Shown here: positions 1 to 5,279 of the stretch, piece by piece
Layout of the letters: each line of letters starts with the position of its first letter
Numbering within the stretch: position 1 is the stretch's first letter
Assembly (NCBI GenBank): GCA_002422425.1
Contig: DIVG01000019.1
Coordinates: 3,448 to 13,327 of the forward strand
Length of the DNA: 9,880 nt
Direction: 5' to 3'
DNA from: Akkermansiaceae bacterium UBA6138
Lineage (GTDB): Bacteria > Verrucomicrobiota > Verrucomicrobiia > Verrucomicrobiales > DEV007
The notes under the pieces: generated by a model
The model's database searches: none
Seen by the model: the letters and a program-made list of their open reading frames with translations, nothing else
Told to the model about the DNA's origin: nothing
Made by a program: the position numbers and the translations under genes

Positions 1-2
1 CC

Positions 3-209
3 TACGATGTCGAAGGGAGGAAACGATTGGCGGAGTATCTGCTGCGCGCGCCCTTCTCGCTCGAAAAAATCACCTGGAACGAATCGACCGGGAAGGTCAT
101 CTACCGCTCCAAAAGGAGCTGGCACACCAAGCGCAACTTTCAGATCTTCGAGGCCGTCGACTTTCTGGCCGCGACCGTGGAGCACATCCCGCCGAAAGGG
201 CAGCAATGC
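3..209 (+). pseudogene. IS91-type transposase remnant (3' part)
   Basis: The reading frame enters from the left edge and encodes a stretch with AEYLLRAPFSLEKITW, then VIYRSKRSW and VDFLAATVEHIPPKGQQ. This order (a Y-x-x-R-x-P-like segment, a YRSK segment, then DFLA...HIPxKGQ) is characteristic of the Y2 transposase domain of the IS91-like family, which moves DNA by single-strand rolling-circle transfer. In intact members, HIPxKGQ is followed by a conserved (V)RYYGxYSN segment and a C-terminal tail. Here similarity stops abruptly near position 209 and the frame runs on through unrelated sequence to a stop at 327-329. The 5' part lies outside the window, so it cannot be seen whether the upstream part is intact. 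Family recognition is from memory of the motif order, without a database search. Confidence 0.68.
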
Positions 210-433
210 CACGCCGCGAAAGCGGAGACAAATTGGCGAAGCGAAATCGCATGGAAAGGAGCTGATAGAATGAAAATCGTTACGAGGGGGGCGGGCGAAA
301 GACCGCCAGGGGCGACTGGCGCAAGGTAGCGATCGCCGTGATTCCGGGCGAGGTGCCGGGGGTGCCGTGATCCGTCTTGGTTCGGGCTCAAGAAGAGTGG
401 ACAGGAGACCCTTCATCCGTAGCTTTTCCGACG

Positions 434-1300
434 ATGAAGCTCGCGGATGCCCAAACTCTTTTACTCGAAAAAATGGCGGAACACGGCCTGGTGGACCTGG
501 GCTGGAAGATGAATTGGGACGATGCCAAAAAACGTTTTGGCTATTGTTCTGTCGGTAAGAAAGTGATTTCCCTGAGCCGCACCCTTACCGAAGCCAATCC
601 GGAAAGCGAGGTGCTCGATACGATTCTGCATGAAATCGCGCACGCTCTCGCCTCTCTGGAGCATGATGCCGATTGCGGTCATGATGAGAGATGGAAGGCG
701 ATCTGTCGTCGCATCGGGGCCCGCCCGGAAGCCAGTTACGGGGAAGACGAGGTGGTGATGCCGGAGGCACCATGGGTCCTTGCTCACGCCGAGACCGGAG
801 AAGTGTTTGCCTCCTACCTTCGGAAGCCTGACAAAGACTTCACCAAGCTATGGATTCGGGGGCGCAAGGAGGAAACGCTGGGAAAGCTGGTGATTCGCGC
901 CGCCGGGTTGGCCAGAATTGAATCGTTTTCCCGCCCGGTCCTGGAGCAATTCAGCGCCGAGATCATGGCGGCGATCGAGCCCGTCCTTGCCGAGAGGGGA
1001 GTCACGGTGGAGAGAACGAAGGGATCGTTCAACGACTACGAATACAATCTGAGCCTCAGATTCCGGACCGGATTGCCTGAAGGAAAAACCCCGGATCAGG
1101 CTGACTTTGAAAAACACGCCTTTATCTTCGGATTGTCCGAAGAGGATTTCCACAAGCCGTTCCGGTCGCACGGGAAGACCTATCTGCTGTGCGGTTTTAA
1201 GCTTAAAAACCACACGTATCCCATCATTGGGTTGTGTCCGAGGACGGGTCGGAAGTTTAAATTTGAAATGGATGTCCTCGATTCACTCGGGAGAACGTAG
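434..1300 (+). CDS. SprT-like zinc metalloprotease with C-terminal phage-type domain
   Basis: The protein is 288 residues from ATG 434; an in-frame TTG at 377 would add 19 residues that do not look conserved, and neither start has a clear ribosome binding site. Residues 66-70 are HEIAH, the zinc-binding and catalytic signature, followed by the H-D-A-D-C-G-H83-D-E-R-W arrangement that supplies the third ligand in SprT-like peptidases. The middle part (about 115-160) holds TGEVFASYLRKP and GRKEETLGKL, where many SprT-like proteins carry a zinc ribbon; the cysteine pairs of such a ribbon are absent here. The C-terminal part (about 175-288) has a predicted helix, a DYEYNLSLRF strand, FEKHAFIFGLSEEDF, and a final GKTYLLCGFKLKNHTYPI...GRKFKF block. 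That layout resembles a small phage protein family of unknown function. SprT-like proteins cleave DNA-protein crosslinks in eukaryotes; the bacterial role is poorly known. The peptidase call is firm; the C-terminal match is from memory. Confidence 0.85.
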   Translation: MKLADAQTLLLEKMAEHGLVDLGWKMNWDDAKKRFGYCSVGKKVISLSRTLTEANPESEVLDTILHEIAHALASLEHDADCGHDERWKAICRRIGARPEASYGEDEVVMPEAPWVLAHAETGEVFASYLRKPDKDFTKLWIRGRKEETLGKLVIRAAGLARIESFSRPVLEQFSAEIMAAIEPVLAERGVTVERTKGSFNDYEYNLSLRFRTGLPEGKTPDQADFEKHAFIFGLSEEDFHKPFRSHGKTYLLCGFKLKNHTYPIIGLCPRTGRKFKFEMDVLDSLGRT

Positions 1301-1616
1301 CGGAACGGGGCAGTGCGTGTCGCAAAATTCGACCGTCCTTTCGGCGTCGGACGAAATCGAAGACTGACCGTTACGCTCCGCCCAGTCGCACGTGAAATGG
1401 GTGATTCTAAAGTCGCTCGTCCGTCACCGTGAGATACCACTGATTTTTGGACCGTAGTTGGTTATTTTTTTGAGTGGAAAAGAACTTCGAATTGAAACGG
1501 GCTTTTGTATCCGAGCGAGGAGTGTCAGCGATGTGTGCTGTAGATCGACTCTTCCGTTCGCGCAGTCGCCCACCACCGCTTGTTGACATCGTTTAATGAA
1601 ACCGTAATTTGACGTC
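1301..1616. other. Gene-free stretch before the toxin-antitoxin pair
   Basis: No convincing reading frame was found on either strand. The right half (about 1420-1616) is visibly richer in A and T than the flanking genes and includes a T7 run at 1465-1471. The bases before that run do not form a convincing stem, so it is not called a terminator. The stretch ends in the possible antitoxin promoter. Its base composition and position between a phage-like gene and a toxin-antitoxin pair fit an insertion boundary, but no repeat marks one. Confidence 0.5.
1583..1610 (+). promoter_or_regulatory. Possible toxin-antitoxin promoter
   Basis: A perfect TTGACA (1583-1588) is followed 16 bases later by TAATTT (1605-1610), a weak -10 box with 3 of 6 matches. 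Transcription from it would begin almost at the ATG at 1617, implying a leaderless or nearly leaderless antitoxin mRNA; no Shine-Dalgarno sequence is visible before that ATG. The 8-bp palindrome TGACGTCA at 1610-1617 directly abuts the -10 box and covers the first base of the start codon, a sensible place for an autoregulatory operator. The sequence supports the boxes; function is inferred. Confidence 0.35.
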
Positions 1617-1868
1617 ATGAATGAAACCAAAACGCTTACGATCCGTTTGCCCCTCGCAGACTACGAGCGCGCAACTGACTTGGCGAAGGCGCGGCATCAG
1701 AGCCTGAACAAACTGGTTCAGGATGGCCTGAAGTCGATCGAGGCGGAAGAGTCGGAAAAGCGACTTTTTGATGACTTCACGGCGATCGCCGAGTTTGGCC
1801 GGGAAGACAACGACATGGATTTTGCCTTTCAAGCGCAAGCTGAGGTAGTTGCTGTTGCCGAGTCATGA
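1617..1868 (+). CDS. Ribbon-helix-helix antitoxin of a MazF-type pair
   Basis: This 83-residue protein begins with KTLTIRLPLADYERATDLAK followed by SLNKLVQDGLKSIE. That is the strand-helix-turn-helix layout of the ribbon-helix-helix (CopG/MetJ-like) DNA-binding fold, residues about 5-43: the alternating TLTIRL strand would sit in the major groove of a dimer. The remainder (44-83) is acidic and probably flexible (EAEESEKRLFDDF...REDNDMDF), as expected for the segment that wraps around and neutralises the toxin. It overlaps the toxin gene by four bases (ATGA at 1865-1868), so the two are almost certainly translationally coupled, antitoxin first. By analogy with known pairs it should repress its own promoter, helped by the toxin; the palindrome at its start is a candidate site. 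The antitoxin call rests on the fold and on the unmistakable toxin partner. Confidence 0.85.
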   Translation: MNETKTLTIRLPLADYERATDLAKARHQSLNKLVQDGLKSIEAEESEKRLFDDFTAIAEFGREDNDMDFAFQAQAEVVAVAES

Positions 1869-2218
1869 GCCGGAACCAACTCCGTAGAGGCGAAATCTGG
1901 CTCTTGGATTGGAATCCGGGCCGGGGTTCGGAGCAGCTTGGAAAGCGACCCGCACTGGTCATTCAGACCGATGCGGCCAACTCGAATCCACGTTATCCGA
2001 ACACGATTGTTTTGACCTTGAGCACCAAGGGACTCCGGGTTGCCACCCATGTGCAACTGGAGCCCGATTCCACGAACGGACTCCGGGAAAAGAGTTGGGT
2101 GAAGTGCGAGCAGGTGCTCACGATTTCGAAGGAGCGGCTCCTTCAGAAATGGGGGCACGTTTCGCCAAGTGATCTTACCCGGATCGAGAAGTCGGTGATG
2201 ACGGCGCTGGGGAGGTGA
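1865..2218 (+). CDS. MazF/PemK-family endoribonuclease toxin
   Basis: This 117-residue protein has the normal length and all family landmarks: RRGEIWLLDWNPGRGSEQ (residues 7-24), then KRPALVIQTDAAN with Arg28 at the position of the catalytic arginine, NTIVLTLSTK for the central strand with the conserved Ser/Thr pair, and WVKCEQVLTISKERL for the Q-V-x-T-I-x-K-x-R-L block. MazF toxins cut mRNA at short single-stranded motifs and halt growth when the antitoxin is degraded. The N-terminal GSEQLGKRP segment resembles the PemK/Gram-positive MazF type. No catalytic residue appears to be missing, so the toxin is probably active; its cleavage sequence cannot be predicted. Its last codons (LGR, stop) lie inside the left arm of a 12-bp hairpin, giving the mRNA a structured 3' end. 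Confidence 0.93.
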   Translation: MSRNQLRRGEIWLLDWNPGRGSEQLGKRPALVIQTDAANSNPRYPNTIVLTLSTKGLRVATHVQLEPDSTNGLREKSWVKCEQVLTISKERLLQKWGHVSPSDLTRIEKSVMTALGR

Positions 2219-2234
2219 GTTTCTCACCTCCCCA
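2208..2234 (+). terminator. Perfect 12-bp hairpin across the toxin stop codon
   Basis: TGGGGAGGTGAG (2208-2219) and CTCACCTCCCCA (2223-2234) are exact reverse complements separated by TTT. The left arm contains the toxin stop codon TGA (2216-2218). No T tract follows on the plus strand (the next bases are CCCGCG), so it is not a standard intrinsic terminator; it could be a 3' stability hairpin or a terminator needing a factor. The structure is symmetrical, so it could also serve a transcript arriving from the minus strand. Confidence 0.5.
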
Positions 2235-2341
2235 CCCGCGCCGTGATCCTTTGCATCAATTCGAAGTATTCCTGCCACTCGGCCCCGGGCATGTTCAGGG
2301 GCTGGCGGCGCGGATGATTTTGCCGGCGAGGGGACCCAACA

Positions 2342-2946
2342 GAGACAAGCCTTTCCTCCTGCCAGCTTCCCGCTTCTCAGCGTCCCGCATGGCAGGTGGT
2401 CCCGGAGGTGTTGGGCTTGTTCGGTCTCAATGGCACAGCAAAGGGACGCCGGGAGTTCATTCATCGTATTGACGACTGGATTCGCCACGAAAAAGGGGGG
2501 GGGCGGCCGTGGCTGGAACGTCCCTGGAGAGCCGTGCGAAAGAAGGCTGACTCTGGGGAACCGAGTCATTCAAAGAGGCGATGCTCTCCTTCCTCAACGA
2601 GGGGGTGAAACTGGAGACGAGGAGTGGAAGGAACAGAACCTACCAGAGCAGCAAACTCGTGAAAGGTCACGGAGAACGATCCGCTATCGCAATTCTGGAA
2701 AGCGCTGCGGCTCATTTTCGAATGACGAGGGAACAACTGAAGTCTCCGGTGCGAGGCGACCACACCCGCGCGGCGGTCGCCTATCGGCTCTGCAAGGAAA
2801 CGACCGTCAGCCAGGATTGGATCGCGGAAGCCCTGGGAACAAGAAGCGCACCCAACGTTTGCCAACAGATTCGGAAGTTCCGAATAAATCAAGACTCAAA
2901 ACTCCATCCCGAGATCAGGAAATGGATGAAAGTTCGGATTTTTTGA
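2342..2946 (+). pseudogene. REP-associated tyrosine transposase (RAYT) remnant
   Basis: From about 2375 one frame reads RPAWQVVPEVLGLFG...GRREFIHRIDDWIRHEKG...WRAVRK, matching the linker after the HUH/Y1 domain of RAYT proteins (RPxW..V..vLG.fG...GRR.F). The continuation (G-TESFKEAMLSFLNEG) is in another frame and is interrupted by TGA at 2548-2550 where a Trp codon is expected. Small insertions and deletions lie around 2540-2566, so at least two lesions are present. From ATG 2581 the frame is open to 2946 (121 residues) and holds the family's C-terminal helix-turn-helix region: AIAILESAAAHFRMTREQL, then TRAAVAYRLCKETTVSQDWI and AEALGTRSAPNVCQQIRKF. The N-terminal catalytic domain with its HxH and Tyr is missing. 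A G9 run (2495-2503) does not itself change frame relative to the parts on either side. RAYTs mobilise short REP palindromes; this copy cannot. Family assignment is from motif order. Confidence 0.7.
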
Positions 2947-2953
2947 CTGACCT

Positions 2954-2998
2954 CAGTTTACCAGTTCCTCAGTTCTTGTTGACTTCCCCCAGTTCTTG
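2954..2998 (+). repeat. CAGTT repeat cluster upstream of the DUF1501 gene
   Basis: CAGTT occurs four times, at 2954, 2962, 2970 and 2990, with spacings of 8, 8 and 20 bases; the last two are extended to the 9-base direct repeat CAGTTCTTG (2970-2978 and 2990-2998). The cluster ends 15 bases before the DUF1501 start codon and lies in a short stretch richer in T than its surroundings. It could be an activator binding array or decayed transposon-end sequence beside the RAYT remnant. Only the repeats themselves are certain. Confidence 0.4.
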
Positions 2999-3013
2999 CC
3001 TTTTTGACCACGA

Positions 3014-4495
3014 ATGAACGCGATTTATCAGAAATCTCGAACTGAGTGTCAGGATCCGGATCCGTGCCTTTCACCACTTCACCGCCAGACCCGCCGTCAC
3101 TTCTTCGAACGCTGCGGCCTCGGTCTTGGGTCCATCGCCCTGAGCGAGATGCTGGCCCGCGAGACTCAGGGGGCCTTGCCTGCCGGTGATCCCATGACCC
3201 CGCGCCGCTCCCACCAAACCGCCAGGGCTAAAAATGTCATCTTCCTCTTCATGGCGGGTGGGCCGAGCCAGCTTGAGCTCTTCGAGGACAAACCCCGCCT
3301 CCGCGAATTCCACGGACAGCTCCCGCCTGAGTCGCTCGTCGCGGGGAAACGCTTCGCCTTTCTCCCGAAGGACGCCAAGCTCCTCGGTGGCCAGCGCGAG
3401 TTCGCTACCTACGGCGAAGCGCGCATGACCCTGAGCGATCTCCTTCCCCATCATCGCAAGATCGTCGACGAGGTCACCTGGCTGCGCGGAATGAAGACCG
3501 ATGTCTTCAACCACGGCCCCGCGAAGCTCTTCATGAACACCGGATTCCAGGTGCCCGGCCGCCCCTGTCTCGGATCGTGGGTCACCTACGGGATCGGGAG
3601 CGAATCGCGCGACCTCCCCGGCTTTGTCGTCCTCCAGTCAGGCCCCCGCGGTCCGCGCGCCGGGAACGCGCTCTGGTCGGCGGGCTTCCTCCCCTCGAGC
3701 TACCAGGGCGTGCCCTTCCGCGGCAGCGGCGATCCCATCCTCAATCTCGCCAATCCCCGGGGCATCGACGCGGCGCGCCAGGGCGAATTTTTCGACCTCG
3801 TCGGCACCCTCAACCGCGAGCGTCTCGGCGTGACCGGCGATCCCGAAATCGCCACACGCCTCTCCGCCTATGAGATGGCCTACCGCATGCAGAGCAGTTC
3901 GCCCGAGTTAATGGATCTGTCAGGCGAAAGCCAGGCCACCCTCGATCTCTACGGAGCGACCAAAGGCGGAAACGGTTACGCCAACAACTGCCTCCTCGCC
4001 CGCCGCCTGGTCGAGCGCGGCGTGCGCTTCGTGCAGCTCTACCACACGAACTGGGACCACCACGGCGGCCCCACCGAGAACCTCGACAAACATCTCCCCG
4101 AAATTTGCAGAGAGATCGACCAAGCCTCTGCCGCATTGGTCCTCGATCTGAAGCAGCGCGGACTTCTCGATGACACTATCGTCCTCTGGGGCGGGGAATT
4201 CGGGCGCACCCCGATGGGCGAAGTCCGTGACGGCGGTGCCGGAGGACGCGACCACCACATCGACGCGTTTACGATGTGGATCGCGGGTGGGGGGTTTAAG
4301 GCGGGCAAGATTCACGGCAGCAGCGACGACTTCGGCTACGAAGTCACCGACGGAGCCGTGCACGTCCACGACCTGCACGCCACGATTCTGCATCAATTAG
4401 GCTTTGATCACGAGCGCCTCACGCATCGTTTCCAGGGCCGCGATTTCCGCCTCACCGATGTTCACGGGAAAGTGGTTCGCGAGATTCTGGGCTGA
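3014..4495 (+). CDS. DUF1501 protein, Tat-exported, alkaline-phosphatase-like fold
   Basis: This 493-residue protein starts with a twin-arginine signal: T26-R-R-H-F-F followed by the hydrophobic stretch GLGLGSIAL, the form expected for export of a folded protein. The DUF1501 signature blocks are all present: NVIFLFMAGGPSQLELFEDKP near residue 75, HTNWDHHGG around 345, WGGEFGRTP near 395, GRDHHIDAFTMWIAGGG, and a C-terminal VHVHDLHATILHQLGFDH...GRDFRLTDVHG. The family belongs to the sulfatase/alkaline-phosphatase superfamily and the His/Asp-rich blocks are the likely metal site. It is highly expanded in Planctomycetota and Verrucomicrobiota and usually sits next to a cytochrome/DUF1549/DUF1553 gene; the biochemical activity is not established. 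Here the nearest such gene begins about 3.4 kb downstream. The start ATG has no ribosome binding site, which is normal for this genome. In the usual FDxKP position this copy has FEDKP. Confidence 0.93.
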   Translation: MNAIYQKSRTECQDPDPCLSPLHRQTRRHFFERCGLGLGSIALSEMLARETQGALPAGDPMTPRRSHQTARAKNVIFLFMAGGPSQLELFEDKPRLREFHGQLPPESLVAGKRFAFLPKDAKLLGGQREFATYGEARMTLSDLLPHHRKIVDEVTWLRGMKTDVFNHGPAKLFMNTGFQVPGRPCLGSWVTYGIGSESRDLPGFVVLQSGPRGPRAGNALWSAGFLPSSYQGVPFRGSGDPILNLANPRGIDAARQGEFFDLVGTLNRERLGVTGDPEIATRLSAYEMAYRMQSSSPELMDLSGESQATLDLYGATKGGNGYANNCLLARRLVERGVRFVQLYHTNWDHHGGPTENLDKHLPEICREIDQASAALVLDLKQRGLLDDTIVLWGGEFGRTPMGEVRDGGAGGRDHHIDAFTMWIAGGGFKAGKIHGSSDDFGYEVTDGAVHVHDLHATILHQLGFDHERLTHRFQGRDFRLTDVHGKVVREILG

Positions 4496-4696
4496 TTCGG
4501 CAGATGGCTCAAGTCTCCGCTACAGCCCCCGCACGCGGCGTTAGGGAAGGAATAGTGAACTTCGATAGACTGTGTTTCTGTTTTCTCTTCTTACCTGTAT
4601 CACGAATTTTTTCGCCTCCCGAGTTGACGGAAAAACGCATTACCCGCCTGTCCTGTTCGTCCTCCATACCGGAACCCCCAAAAAAACCGATCACTC

Positions 4697-5116
4697 ATGA
4701 AACCGGCTGCCTCTCTAAATGTCTTTGCCGTCCTCGCCGCGATCCTCTTCACCGGGGCCCTCGATTCCAACGCTTCCGATTCAAAGATCCGCGCCTACCA
4801 GGGGCGCTCACTCTACCAGTGGGACGGACGCTACCTTTCCCAATACCAGGGAAAACGTCTCTACGAGTGGGACGGGCGTTACCTCTCTCAATACCAGGGA
4901 AATCGCCTCTACGAATGGGACGGGCGTTACCTCTCTCAGTATCAGGGCAGACGCCTCTTTGAGATCGACGAGCGCGGCGTGAGCGCCTATCAGGGCAAGC
5001 GCCTCTTCACATGGGACGGCGAACACGTCGCGCGCTACCAGAGCAGCCGCTTTCTCACCATCGAGGGTGTCATACCTCTGCCCGTCGTCGCCCTCCTCGC
5101 TGCGGGAATGCTCTGA
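4697..5116 (+). CDS. Small secreted protein of six 16-residue repeats
   Basis: This 139-residue protein has a Sec signal peptide (KPAASLNVFAVLAAILFTGA, likely cut after Ala26) and then six head-to-tail 16-residue repeats (residues 34-129). Repeats 2 and 3 read YQGKRLYEWDGRYLSQ and YQGNRLYEWDGRYLSQ; repeats 4-6 diverge progressively but keep Y-Q at the start, and most keep a central D-G or E-G. A hydrophobic tail of about 15 residues (VIPLPVVALLAAGML) closes the protein. Each unit looks like a beta-hairpin, with aromatic and aliphatic residues alternating around a D-G turn, so the whole may fold into a small closed beta structure resembling the four-fold beta-flower proteins; that comparison is from memory and tentative. 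No function can be assigned. It follows the DUF1501 gene after 201 bp of non-coding sequence and probably has its own promoter. Signal, codon use and clean frame make it a real gene. Confidence 0.82.
   Translation: MKPAASLNVFAVLAAILFTGALDSNASDSKIRAYQGRSLYQWDGRYLSQYQGKRLYEWDGRYLSQYQGNRLYEWDGRYLSQYQGRRLFEIDERGVSAYQGKRLFTWDGEHVARYQSSRFLTIEGVIPLPVVALLAAGML
4796..5083 (+). repeat. Six tandem 48-bp coding repeats
   Basis: The coding sequence contains six in-frame 48-bp units, each beginning with TA(C/T)CAG. Units 1-3 are nearly identical in nucleotides (for example GACGGGCGTTACCTCTCTCA in units 2 and 3), while units 4-6 have drifted. The gradient suggests recent duplication at the 5' side. Unit number could change by slipped replication or recombination without shifting the frame. 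Confidence 0.9.
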
Positions 5117-5279
5117 CCGGCCGAGAGGGGATCCCGAGTGAGGAAAAGCTGCCGACCAGGGGCTTCGTCATGCCGGGAGAGAGACCACTTTCACCGACCT
5201 GCGGGAAGCACCCGGCACTCCTGTTGCGTTTGTGCGCGCCTCTTGTTTTTCCCGGGTTGATGGTGTTAGACTGGATCTA

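Noticed and set aside
1430..1471. Possible intrinsic terminator ending in the T7 run
   Set aside because: The preceding bases give only a short, mismatched stem, and the site lies 165 bases after the nearest stop codon.
2358..2396. CCTGCCA...TGGCAGG inverted repeat as a mobile-element end
   Set aside because: Seven-base arms with a 25-base gap lie inside the RAYT coding remnant and can occur by chance at this GC content.
2495..2503. G9 run as the cause of the RAYT frameshift
   Set aside because: The recognisable RAYT segments before and after the run are in the same frame; the frame changes lie further on, near 2540-2566.
1829..2569. A 246-codon minus-strand frame across the toxin gene and RAYT remnant
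   Set aside because: It lies opposite the clear MazF gene, has proline- and arginine-rich composition typical of an antisense shadow, and shows no family motif.
4504..4962. A 152-codon plus-strand frame overlapping the repeat protein
   Set aside because: Its repeats are the shifted reading of the real 48-bp units; the overlapping frame has a signal peptide and coherent 16-residue repeats, so this one is a shadow.
5243..5272. TTGTTT and TAGACT as a kinase promoter
   Set aside because: The -35 box matches only half the consensus and the spacing is 18; too weak to annotate, though its position before TTG 5280 is suggestive.
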